Shown piece by piece: positions 1-7,855 of a stretch of DNA of 64,000 bases. Position 1 is the first letter of the stretch; the number at the start of each line of letters is the position of its first letter. The notes below the pieces were generated by a model. It was given only the letters and a program-made list of their open reading frames with translations. It had not been told where the DNA came from and ran no database searches. The stretch is from assembly GCF_018397995.1 (NCBI RefSeq), contig NZ_BBQH01000036.1, forward strand, positions 1 through 64,000, read 5' to 3'. The position numbers and the translations under genes were made by a program. This DNA comes from Rhizomonospora bruguierae (GTDB lineage Bacteria > Actinomycetota > Actinomycetes > Mycobacteriales > Micromonosporaceae).

Positions 1-255
1 GGCTCCGACTACCTCGACGGCACCGCCAGCCAGGCTCACCTGAAGCCGACCGGGGGCCAGGTGAACCTTGTCGCCCACCGTTCCTCGGCGACGGCTCGGG
101 CTCGATCAATCATTGGCTGCCTGGCCTGCGCCGGTACTTCACCGCCCAGAAGAGGTTGCCCGCGCACCCCACGGCGCAGACGCCGAACGTCACCGGTGGC
201 CACCAGGCGCCGCCCGGCGCCCACCGGGACGCGAACGCCAACCACGTGGAGATGA
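1..255 (+). CDS. 3' end of an unidentified gene (partial)
   Basis: A reading frame is open from the first base to a TGA at 253-255. Its first thirty or so codons end almost always in C or G (it begins GSDYLDGTASQ), as real genes do here. The bias then fades and the rest runs antisense to the small membrane gene at 110-307. The true gene may stop in another frame through a lesion near base 95, or the whole frame may be chance. No family recognised. Confidence 0.25.
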   Translation, partial: GSDYLDGTASQAHLKPTGGQVNLVAHRSSATARARSIIGCLACAGTSPPRRGCPRTPRRRRRTSPVATRRRPAPTGTRTPTTWR

Positions 256-307
256 CCAACAGGATCGGCCAACCGATCACAAACCACGGAACCCGTCGAC
301 CAGCCAC
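110..307 (-). CDS. small two-helix membrane protein
   Basis: This reads as a 65-residue membrane protein. I chose the GTG at 307 because GGGAGG lies four bases before it; the longer upstream extension of the frame has shadow-like Arg/Gly-rich composition. Two hydrophobic stretches (about residues 7-27 and 34-56, rich in W, F, I, L, V) are separated by a short Trp/Pro turn, and the tail is basic (KYRRRPGSQ), fitting a two-pass protein with a cytoplasmic C-terminus. No family recognised and function unknown. It is transcribed leftwards, opposite to the DUF402 gene. Confidence 0.5.
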   Translation of the reverse strand: MAGRRVPWFVIGWPILLVISTWLAFASRWAPGGAWWPPVTFGVCAVGCAGNLFWAVKYRRRPGSQ

Positions 308-511
308 GCATCCTCCCGTTCGATGACGCCCGCGCTGGCCTTCGAAGCCTTCCACGGCCAGATGCGACAACAGCATCGTGGCGAACCGTGACGATGGCGA
401 CGTCGGGCGCCGCACAGTTCCACCGACCTTTACCACGCCGGGCGTCAGGCGGCCACCGCCCAGCGCACAGGACGGCCAGCCAAGACCACCAAGATTGGCT
501 AGGCTGCCGCG

Positions 512-955
512 ATGTCGTTTGAGCCCGGACAAGTGGTCACTCGCCGCTATCTGCGCGGCCCGTGGGTCATCTGGGCCCAACCGATGCGCGTGATCAGCGA
601 CGACGGGACCGGCCTGCTGCTCTGGCACTCGGTCGGCAGCGATATCGCCCGGCTTGTCGACGCCGACGGCAACATCCCGTACGACCTCGCCGTCGATCGG
701 ATGCGTGACCCGAAGGTGACCCTACAAAGCTGGACGGACTACGACATCCTGGTCCTCATGCGCACCGGCGACCCCCTCTACTTCGACAGCGCCACGGCCG
801 AGACGATCCGGTCGGAGGGCCACCGGCTTATCAAGCTCATCGAAGCTGGGGAGTTCCCCTTCGACGGCACCCACACTGACTTCCGCCCGGACCCAGAATG
901 GCCCACGCTCCGGCTCACCAACACCCTCGACTTCCCGTCGGGTCGGCCGGCGTGA
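512..955 (+). CDS. DUF402 family protein, internally shortened
   Basis: The 147-residue product starts MSFEPGQVVTRRY and ends with EGHRLIKLIEAGEFPFDG and TDFRPDPEW, both hallmarks of actinobacterial DUF402 proteins (the FomD/nucleoside diphosphate phosphatase superfamily). Known members are about 200-230 residues. The middle of the family, which carries the GWYVNLE-type and DxxLD-type metal-binding segments, is absent here: residue ~88 (MRTGDPL) joins directly to the C-terminal part (YFDSATAETIR). The frame is intact, so this looks like an in-frame internal deletion of about 65 residues. A hydrolase would probably be inactive; whether the protein keeps another role cannot be told from sequence. 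Confidence 0.75.
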   Translation: MSFEPGQVVTRRYLRGPWVIWAQPMRVISDDGTGLLLWHSVGSDIARLVDADGNIPYDLAVDRMRDPKVTLQSWTDYDILVLMRTGDPLYFDSATAETIRSEGHRLIKLIEAGEFPFDGTHTDFRPDPEWPTLRLTNTLDFPSGRPA

Positions 956-1019
956 CGGCTCGGTCTCGGCGGCGCTGGATGCCTGCCGATCAACATCTCG
1001 AATGGAGGACCGGGAAACC

Positions 1020-1835
1020 GTGACTACCACAACCTTCGACGATCACGAGCGGGTGCTGTGGGTCGGGAAGGCGGCGGCCTACCGGGACAGTTTCGCTTCC
1101 CTCTGCGCTCATCCGGCCGGCCCGCTACTGGATGCTGCCGCAGTCGGCGAGGGTGTCCGGGTTCTGGACGTGGGCACCGGCACGGGTACCGTCGCGGCTC
1201 TGGCCTGCGCGCGGGCTGCCAAGGTCACCGCTGTGGATGCCGAACCGAGCATGCTCGAGATCGCACGCCGCCGGGCCTCGGACGCTGAGACGCGCCAGGC
1301 GGTCCTGCCGCGGCTCCCGTTCCCCGATGGCTGCTTCGACGCTGTCGTGGCGAACTTCGTCATCAACCACGTCGGCGACCCCGGCGCGGCCGTCCGTGAG
1401 ATGCGACGGGTAGTGCGTCCCGGCGGACGTCTCGCCGTGACGATCTGGCCCTACCCGTCCCCGCCCGCCCAACAACTCTGGAACACGATTTTCGACGCGG
1501 CCGGCGTTCAGCGCCCCACCGACCTGCCAAAAGTGGCGCCCGACAAGGACTTTCCCCGCAACCGCGACGGCCTCACCGGGCTGCTCGACCAAGCGGGCCT
1601 CATCGACGTCCGTTGCGAACTGCTCACCTGGACCCATCGCACGCACCCGGACACTTGGTGGGCTGGTCCCGCCAGCGGGCTCGGCACTCCCGGCACGCTG
1701 CTACGACGCCAGAACCCCGCCACGATCGCTCGGATCAAGCACCACTACGACCAGCACACCGCAACCTATCGAGACGCCGACGGACAACTCGGACTCCCCA
1801 CCGCAGCCCTACTCGCGGCGGCATCCGTTCGCTGA
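1020..1835 (+). CDS. class I SAM-dependent methyltransferase
   Basis: A 271-residue protein with the class I methyltransferase fold: motif I VLDVGTGTG at about residues 48-56, an acidic residue after strand 2 (AVDAEPSMLE), motif post-I (DAVVANFVINHV) and RPGGRLAVTIW. It would transfer a methyl group from S-adenosylmethionine to an unknown small molecule in the cytoplasm. The start is taken as GTG 1020, with GGAGG 11 bases upstream; an in-frame ATG at 1002 would add six residues but has no ribosome binding site. The C-terminal half (about residues 150-271) is variable and does not identify the substrate. The gene stands alone, convergent with the lantibiotic operon. Confidence 0.85.
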   Translation: MTTTTFDDHERVLWVGKAAAYRDSFASLCAHPAGPLLDAAAVGEGVRVLDVGTGTGTVAALACARAAKVTAVDAEPSMLEIARRRASDAETRQAVLPRLPFPDGCFDAVVANFVINHVGDPGAAVREMRRVVRPGGRLAVTIWPYPSPPAQQLWNTIFDAAGVQRPTDLPKVAPDKDFPRNRDGLTGLLDQAGLIDVRCELLTWTHRTHPDTWWAGPASGLGTPGTLLRRQNPATIARIKHHYDQHTATYRDADGQLGLPTAALLAAASVR

Positions 1836-2024
1836 CGAGAGCCCAGCGGCTTCGACCGCAGCCCGCGAACCGCCATGTCGATGCGGCCTCGCTTGGCGTT
1901 AAGTGCGCCACGAGCGCGGAGAGTGAGGTCGATGTAGGGGATCTCATTTGATGCGGTGCTGTGCAGGAGATGAGGCCACGGTGCTGCGCGGCTCGATGGA
2001 CCCGCCCCTACGACCGGGGGGCCA

Positions 2025-4235
2025 TCAGGATCCCACCGCCGGCGCGACGAGCCCAGCGGTGGTGTCGTCCGGCCCCGGGTCGGCCCCGTCCGGGGCTCCC
2101 GCCCGGCTCCGGTCCCGGGCATAGAGCGCCCGGTACAGGCCGCCTCGGGCGCAGAGCTCCGCGTGCGTGCCAGTCTCCGCCACCGTGCCGTCCCGCATGA
2201 CCACGATCAGGTCCGCGTCGACGACCGACGTCAGCCGGTGCGCGATGATCACCCGGGTGGCCGGCAGGCTGTCGAAGTAGGCGGTCACCACGGCCTCGGA
2301 CAGGTTGTCCAGCGAACTCGTCGCCTCGTCCAGCACGACGATGGTGGCCCGCTTGAAGGCGGCCCGGGCCAGGGCGATCCGCTGCCGCTGCCCGCCGGAG
2401 AAGTTCTGTCCGAGCGTTGCGACCGGGGTGTCGTAGCCGAGCGGTAGGGCGCTGATCTGCTCGTCCAGCCCGACCCGCCGTGCCGCCTCCCGCACCGCGT
2501 CGTCGTCCACCGCCCCCCGCCCCCAGGCGATGTTGTCCCGTACCGTGCCGTGGCCGAGTACCACGTTCTGCGGCACGTACGCCACCGCGTCGTAGAACCG
2601 CTCCCGGTCGTACGCGCCGAGGTCGACGCCGCCGATGGTGATCCGGCCCGACGTGGGCCGGTGCAGCCCGACGAGCAGCCGGGCGAGGGTGCTCTTGCCG
2701 CACCCGGAAGCCCCGACGATCGCCACCTTGGCCCCGGCCGGGATGCTCAGGCTGGCGCCCCTGACCACCGGCCGGGAGAAGGTGGCGTACCCGAACCACG
2801 CCCGGTCGACCTCGATGGCGCCCTCCGGGCGGACGGCCACCTCGCTGCGGAACGTGTCGTCGGCCGGCCTCAGCAGCACGTCCGCGATGCGGACCAGTAG
2901 CGCCCCGGCCTGCGCCACCCGGGTGAACGAGCCGACCACCGTGTTCACCTGGGCGAGCAGCACGCCGGTCAGCGCCTGCACGGCGACCAGGGTCGCCACG
3001 GTGGCCCCGGCGGTGCGGGCGGCCTGGGCGAGAATGACGATCGGGCCGACGAACATGATGCCGGCGGTCAGCGAGCTGAAGCCGCCCTGGATCATCTGGA
3101 GCGAGGCGAACCGCCGCTGCACCGCGTCGTTGCGCCGCTGCCACATCTCGACGTAGTCGGCCTCCATGCCGTTCGTCTTGATCGTCTCCAGTCCGGAGAC
3201 CGCCGAGATCTGGGTGGACTGGAGGTCGGCCCGGGCCCGGGTCTCCTCGAAGGCGAACCGGCGCACCGCCCCGCCGGCGAGCACGGCGCAGCCGACCAGC
3301 GCGGCGACGAGCGCGACGGTCAGCAGCATCGCCGCGACCGAGACCAGGCCCAGCCAGCCGAGCAGCACCAGCGACAGCACCCCGCCGACGGCCACCTGGA
3401 TGAGGTCGGTGCAGATGAGCGCGCGTAACTGCTGCACCGAGTCCAGGGTGAAGATCAGTTCGCCGGGGCCGCGGTTCTCGTGGAAGGCGTAGGGCAGCCG
3501 CAGCAGCCGGTCGAAGACCGCGCGGGACATCGACCGGCCGACGGCGACCGACGCGATCACCCCGACCACCGTGCGCAGGAACAGCACCAGCGCGAACGCC
3601 AGGCCGATGCCCAGCAGCGGCAGGCCGGCCGAGAACGACCCCCCGGCGCCGTCGAACAGCCGGGCGAGCAGCTTCGGGATGGCCATCGGCACCAGCGCCG
3701 CCCCCAGGGACAGGGCCAGCACCAGCGCGAGCAGCGCCACGCGTTCCCGCGCGAACCGGGCGAGCAGGGCGGCGGCGGGCGGCCGGGCCGCCCGGCGGCG
3801 GCGGGCCGGCGGGTCGACGGTCACCGCCAGGCCGGAGAAGCCCTCGACGAACTCCGCCGGGGTGACTCGGCGCCGCCCCGCGCCCGGGTCGAGCAGGGTC
3901 ACCCCGCGGGCGTCGAACCCGACCACCACCACGAAGTGCGAGCGTTGCCAGTGGCAGATGGCCGGCCCGCCGAGCGTGGCGACGCCGGCCGCGCCGGTCC
4001 GGTAGACGTGCGGCGTGGCGCCCTGCTCGGCCAGCACGGTGACCAGGTTCGCCACGGTGAGCCCGTCCCGGCCGACGTGGTAGCGCTGGCGCAGCTCGGG
4101 CATCGACCCGCCGTGCCCGGCCAGGTCGAGCAGCATGGCGCAGCAGCACAGGCCGCACTCGGTCTGGTTGAGCTGCTCGACCAGCCGGCGGCGCCACCCG
4201 GGCCGGCTGGCCACGCCGAGCCGCGGGCGGATCAT
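2025..4235 (-). CDS. lanT: lanthipeptide-processing C39 peptidase/ABC transporter LanT
   Basis: A 736-residue half-size ABC exporter with an N-terminal C39 peptidase, the family that cuts double-glycine leaders and exports the mature peptide. Peptidase residues visible: Gln24, catalytic Cys27 (QTECG), His100 (WQRSHFVVV) and Asp116 (LLDPG). Transmembrane region about 160-430; then the nucleotide-binding domain with Walker A GASGCGKSTL, signature FSGGQRQRIALARA and Walker B IVVLDEATSSLD. It is the last gene of the lan operon and its ATG overlaps the lanM stop by four bases (ATGA), implying translational coupling. It most likely removes the LanA leader after the Gly-Gly near residue 32 and exports the core. 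All catalytic residues are present. Confidence 0.95.
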   Translation of the reverse strand: MIRPRLGVASRPGWRRRLVEQLNQTECGLCCCAMLLDLAGHGGSMPELRQRYHVGRDGLTVANLVTVLAEQGATPHVYRTGAAGVATLGGPAICHWQRSHFVVVVGFDARGVTLLDPGAGRRRVTPAEFVEGFSGLAVTVDPPARRRRAARPPAAALLARFARERVALLALVLALSLGAALVPMAIPKLLARLFDGAGGSFSAGLPLLGIGLAFALVLFLRTVVGVIASVAVGRSMSRAVFDRLLRLPYAFHENRGPGELIFTLDSVQQLRALICTDLIQVAVGGVLSLVLLGWLGLVSVAAMLLTVALVAALVGCAVLAGGAVRRFAFEETRARADLQSTQISAVSGLETIKTNGMEADYVEMWQRRNDAVQRRFASLQMIQGGFSSLTAGIMFVGPIVILAQAARTAGATVATLVAVQALTGVLLAQVNTVVGSFTRVAQAGALLVRIADVLLRPADDTFRSEVAVRPEGAIEVDRAWFGYATFSRPVVRGASLSIPAGAKVAIVGASGCGKSTLARLLVGLHRPTSGRITIGGVDLGAYDRERFYDAVAYVPQNVVLGHGTVRDNIAWGRGAVDDDAVREAARRVGLDEQISALPLGYDTPVATLGQNFSGGQRQRIALARAAFKRATIVVLDEATSSLDNLSEAVVTAYFDSLPATRVIIAHRLTSVVDADLIVVMRDGTVAETGTHAELCARGGLYRALYARDRSRAGAPDGADPGPDDTTAGLVAPAVGS

Positions 4236-7200
4236 CGGCCGACCGCCGGCGCCGCCGGGGCGGCGGGTGACCCGGCGGCGGCGCCGAGCGCCAGCGGCGA
4301 CGCCACGGGCAGCAGGCCGGACAGAGCGATCAGGCCGTACCCGATGCCGGCCAGCCCGACGTAGAGCGAATCGTTGACCACCGACTTGCCGACCCGGGCG
4401 GCCAGCATGTCCGGCACGATCCGCAGGCACAGGTCGGCCCGGCGGGCGGCCACGAAATCGGCCACGGCGCCGCTGCCGTCGAACCGCGCCGCCCGGTCCA
4501 GGATCGTCAGGTTGCCGATGTCGCCGTGGCACAGCGACAGGTTGAGGCCGAATCCGGTCCGCATGACCACCCGGGCAAGGTGCTCCGGCCGGGACGGCGG
4601 GTGCGCGACGGGTCCGGCCCCCGCGTCCAGCCGCTCGCAGACTCCGAGCAGCACGCCGGGGGAGCCATGGCACCAGCCCCGGGCCGTCTCGTCGGTCAGG
4701 CTGCTGATCGGCCACCCGCGGCCGGGGTCGGTGTGCAGGCCCTCGTGCACGGCGGTCAGCTCCGCGAGCGGCCCGGCGCCCCGCGAGGTCACCGAGGCGT
4801 ATCGGGCCAGGGCCGCCAGGGCGCCGCTGGTGCCGTGCGAGAAACCGGTGTAGACCAGCTGCCCGGGGCCGGGCGGGCGCAGGTCCACCCCGGCCACCAG
4901 GTGGGCGAACGCCGCGTCGGCCGCGGCGCGGGCCGGCCCGGCCGGCAGGCCCCACTCGGCGAGCGCGGCCGCGACGTGCAGCGACCCGGCGAGCAGCCCG
5001 GTCGAGCCCATCAGGAAGTCGGTGTCGGTGAGCCCGGCGAGATCCTCGGCGACGTGGCCCCACAGCCGCCCGCCGAGCCGGACCAGCTCGGATGAGCCGC
5101 CCAGCCGGCCCGCCTCGACGAGCGCGAACGCCAACCCCGGGTAGCCGCCCGCCAGGCCACCGGTGATCCGTTCGCGGCGACTGGCCGGGTCCCGTAGCAG
5201 CGCCTCCGCCCGGGGCCGCAGGGCCTGCTCGGCGAGGTCCCGGTGACGCGTCTCGTCCAGCAGCACCCCGGCCGCGGCCAGGAACAGCGCCAGGCCGGGC
5301 ACGCCGGCGTACAGGTCGTCGCCGAGGCCGTCCACCCGCCACGGAAACTCCCGGGCGGTGTTGCTGATCGTCGCGCCGATCCAGGCCACCCGGCCGTCGC
5401 GGGCGATCACGGCGTCGTCGTGCAGTTCGGCGGCGATCGCGGCGACGATCTGGCGGGTCGCTGCGTCGACGTCGGGGCGCCGCGCCGACGGGCCCGGCCG
5501 GTAGTCGGGGGCGTCGCACTCCGGCCCGGTCTTGTCCACGTAGCTGGCGCGGATGATCCGCAGGTTGCGGTCCCGGGCGTGCGGCGACAGCTCCTGAACG
5601 CCCGCGACGACGTTCGCCATCGGTGGGGCGTCGAGGACGTCGGCGACCGGTGCGCCGTCCCAGTGGAACACCTCCGTGGCGTCCGTACGCAGGGTGAAGT
5701 ACGGCACGTCGCCCTGGAGCAGGTCGCTGATCTCGGCCCGGATCACGGGCGGGGTGACGTGCTCCAGTCGGCCGATGCCGGTCCGGTGGTACAGCAGCTT
5801 CTTCAGCGCGGTGGACTGCTGGAACACCGGGTGGCTGCCGGTCTGCAGGAGCTTGTAGTACTTGCTGGTCGCGTCCAGCACGGAGCGGATCGGCACCGCG
5901 CCGAACAGCTCGCGGATCCACCCCTCGACCATGGTCCGATGCGCAGTGGCCCAGTCGTACACCTCGGTAAAGCCGCGACACAGCAGGTCCAGTTCGGTGG
6001 CGCGCGGGAGCGAGTCGGGGCGCACCGACGGCGCGTCCAGCGAACCGCTGGCGAAGGTGACCCGGGCCTGGTCGGTGCCGAAGTCGGCCAGGATGGGGCT
6101 GGTCGTGACCGCCTCCTGTCCTGGCGTGTAGCCGAGGAATCCGATGTCGACGGAGCGCTCCTGCCGCGCCGGGTCGGCCAGCCGCGAGGGGAGCAGTCCG
6201 ACCGAGAACACCGTCTGCGCCAGCGCCTCCATCTCGGCCGAGGACGACGCGGCCGTGCCCGCCCGCCGGTTGACGCTGAACAGCGACTCCGCGTCGACCA
6301 CCACCGGCAGGCCGCGGTGGTTCAGCACGTTCTCGTAGTGCATGTCGGAGGCGCGGAGCAGGTGGAGCACGGCGAGCAGGTGGCCGCAGGCCCGGAAGTA
6401 CGCGTCGCCCGGCTCGGGGTCGGCCCGGTCGGCGTACTCCTGCCAGCCGCGGTCCGCGCCGCACCACACCCGCAGGACCGGTAGCCGGGTGCCGGCGGCG
6501 GCGTTGATCCGCGTGACGAAGTGGCCGAACGCCCGCTCGATCGCCATCGGCCGGGGCTTGTAGACGAGGGTGTGGTCGCCGTCGAACGTCAGCCGGCAGA
6601 CCGACTGGCCCCGGGCGTGGGTGTCGCCAAGGCCGTAGTCCACCCGCGTCAGGCGCGGGGGCACCGGGTCCGCCGGCCCCGGCCCCGGCACCGCACCCGA
6701 GGCGATGGCTCGCGTGGTGGCATCGAGCATCGCGCGGACGTGGTCGACCCCGTTGCCAGCGAGCGCGGTGAGCTGGCGGTTCAGTTCGGGGAAGACCTCG
6801 AGCACGGTGCGGCGGAACCGCGGCTCGGCACTGATCCGGCAGAAGTACCAGAACCGCTCCTCCGGGCTCCCACCGCGCAGCGCGCCGGCGTCCCGCAGCT
6901 GGTGCAGGATCACCACCAGGGTGCGCAGCGCCACCTGCTGCGCCCGCTCGGTCAACCAGTCGAGCAGGTCCCCGGTCAGCGCCGCGGCCCGGTCCCGGGT
7001 CAGCGGCGAGCCCTCGAACGCCGCCCGGCCGGCCGGCCGGAACCGCTCGCAGAAGCCCCGCGCGAAGGCGTCGAACGCGGCCGGCCCGTCGGGAACCACG
7101 TCGGCGCAGAGCGCGCCGAGCGACCGCAGCCGGCCGGTACGGTCGATCGGCGCCCGCGCCCGCGCGAGCAGGTCGCCGGAGACGCTGGTGACCAGTCGGC

Positions 7201-7258
7201 GCACGTCGGCCTCGGAGGAGAGCTCGGGGAACAGGTCGCGGATCTCGCTCGGTCGCAT
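4232..7258 (-). CDS. lanM: class II lanthipeptide synthetase LanM
   Basis: The 1008-residue product is a bifunctional LanM enzyme of normal size. The N-terminal kinase-like half (DUF4135) dehydrates Ser/Thr of the precursor and shows GDTHARGQSVCRLTF, TLVYKPR and DMHYENVL followed by VVDAES. The C-terminal half is a LanC-like cyclase that adds Cys to the dehydro residues; its zinc ligands are visible as Cys863 (GWCHGSPG) and Cys910-His911 (LCHGDIGN), 47 residues apart as in NisC. The start at 7258 is preceded by GGAG eleven bases upstream; the alternative GTG four codons earlier is less likely. It lies 127 bases after lanA and overlaps lanT. Substrate is the LanA peptide of this locus. Confidence 0.95.
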   Translation of the reverse strand: MRPSEIRDLFPELSSEADVRRLVTSVSGDLLARARAPIDRTGRLRSLGALCADVVPDGPAAFDAFARGFCERFRPAGRAAFEGSPLTRDRAAALTGDLLDWLTERAQQVALRTLVVILHQLRDAGALRGGSPEERFWYFCRISAEPRFRRTVLEVFPELNRQLTALAGNGVDHVRAMLDATTRAIASGAVPGPGPADPVPPRLTRVDYGLGDTHARGQSVCRLTFDGDHTLVYKPRPMAIERAFGHFVTRINAAAGTRLPVLRVWCGADRGWQEYADRADPEPGDAYFRACGHLLAVLHLLRASDMHYENVLNHRGLPVVVDAESLFSVNRRAGTAASSSAEMEALAQTVFSVGLLPSRLADPARQERSVDIGFLGYTPGQEAVTTSPILADFGTDQARVTFASGSLDAPSVRPDSLPRATELDLLCRGFTEVYDWATAHRTMVEGWIRELFGAVPIRSVLDATSKYYKLLQTGSHPVFQQSTALKKLLYHRTGIGRLEHVTPPVIRAEISDLLQGDVPYFTLRTDATEVFHWDGAPVADVLDAPPMANVVAGVQELSPHARDRNLRIIRASYVDKTGPECDAPDYRPGPSARRPDVDAATRQIVAAIAAELHDDAVIARDGRVAWIGATISNTAREFPWRVDGLGDDLYAGVPGLALFLAAAGVLLDETRHRDLAEQALRPRAEALLRDPASRRERITGGLAGGYPGLAFALVEAGRLGGSSELVRLGGRLWGHVAEDLAGLTDTDFLMGSTGLLAGSLHVAAALAEWGLPAGPARAAADAAFAHLVAGVDLRPPGPGQLVYTGFSHGTSGALAALARYASVTSRGAGPLAELTAVHEGLHTDPGRGWPISSLTDETARGWCHGSPGVLLGVCERLDAGAGPVAHPPSRPEHLARVVMRTGFGLNLSLCHGDIGNLTILDRAARFDGSGAVADFVAARRADLCLRIVPDMLAARVGKSVVNDSLYVGLAGIGYGLIALSGLLPVASPLALGAAAGSPAAPAAPAVGR

Positions 7259-7331
7259 GTGGCCGCTCACTCCAGTCGGTCGCTCCGGTCGGGTCGGTCC
7301 GCGGCGGCCGGGCGGTGCCGGCCCCCGGCGC

Positions 7332-7366
7332 GTCGGGACCCGGGCACGGGCGGCCCGGGTCCCGAC
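7332..7366 (-). terminator. perfect 13-bp hairpin between lanA and lanM (attenuator)
   Basis: GTCGGGACCCGGG at 7332-7344 pairs exactly with CCCGGGTCCCGAC at 7354-7366 around a 9-base loop. It begins 20 bases after the lanA stop and lies before lanM. With no U-tract it is more likely a partial terminator or processing stop that leaves more precursor than synthetase mRNA, an arrangement known in other lantibiotic operons. Confidence 0.7.
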
Positions 7367-7385
7367 TGGTGTGGTGCCGCGCCGG

Positions 7386-7577
7386 TTAGTCGCCGCCGTC
7401 GCAGCGCCGCCGCGGGAAGCTGCACTCCCACGAGAGGGTGCAGATCCAGCCGATGGTGCTGGTGGTCGGGACCGTCCACAGGCCGCCAGCGGCCTGTGCG
7501 GCGGTGGTGTCGATCTCCTGTGCGGACAGCTCCTCGACGACGCTGCCTGCGGCGTCGAACACGCCGTTGTCGAACAT
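7386..7577 (-). CDS. lanA: class II lanthipeptide precursor, actagardine/mersacidin-like
   Basis: A 63-residue precursor with a strong ribosome binding site (AAGGAG, six bases before ATG 7577). Residues 1-32 are an acidic leader (EELSAQEID) ending AQAAGG, a double-glycine cleavage site for LanT. The predicted core is about 31 residues with Thr/Ser-rich start TTSTIGWI, then CTLSWEC and finally SFPRRRC followed by DGGD. CTLSWEC matches the CTL(T/S)xEC lipid II-binding motif of mersacidin, actagardine, michiganin and the alpha peptides of two-component lantibiotics; the GW-I-C before it resembles actagardine's GWVC. Three Cys allow three thioether rings, the last closing over a Pro-Arg-Arg-Arg segment, which is unlike the known members. 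Product: probably an exported antibacterial peptide. Confidence 0.9.
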   Translation of the reverse strand: MFDNGVFDAAGSVVEELSAQEIDTTAAQAAGGLWTVPTTSTIGWICTLSWECSFPRRRCDGGD

Positions 7578-7774
7578 GGTGCGCTCCTTCCCGGACGATG
7601 GACGGGTACAGGGCCACACGGTATGGGCGGGCGGCGCTCGCAGGGAATCACACATCGAAGTTTTTGAGGGTAGCGCCGGAGCCGAGGTGGGGTCGGTACC
7701 GGAATCGGCAGCGCGGGGCGAACACGTGCGTGTCATGACTGGCGTCGTGGGTCGCCGGCGCCGATGAGGGTGAG

Positions 7775-7805
7775 TTGACATCTCCAGTCAACCGGCGCTT
7801 ACTCT
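7775..7805 (+). promoter_or_regulatory. candidate promoter of the divergent HTH regulator
   Basis: A perfect TTGACA (7775-7780) is followed after 19 bases by TACTCT (7800-7805), a tolerable actinobacterial -10. It lies about 50 bases before the chosen ATG of the regulator and in the 278-base divergent region shared with lanA, so it is also where a repressor of lanA could act. I see no equally clear -35/-10 pair for lanA on the other strand. Confidence 0.4.
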
Positions 7806-7855
7806 TGTGGATTAGTCGGGTTTCCTCCTATCTTCGGCAGCCGAAGGGCACGCTG

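Noticed and set aside
2008-4197. A long minus-strand frame within lanT in another phase
   Set aside because: Arg/Pro/Gly-rich shadow of lanT; the true frame has all peptidase and ABC motifs.
7386-7781. A 131-residue version of LanA starting at 7781
   Set aside because: The first 68 residues are upstream DNA with poor coding character; the ATG at 7577 has the strong ribosome binding site and a normal leader.
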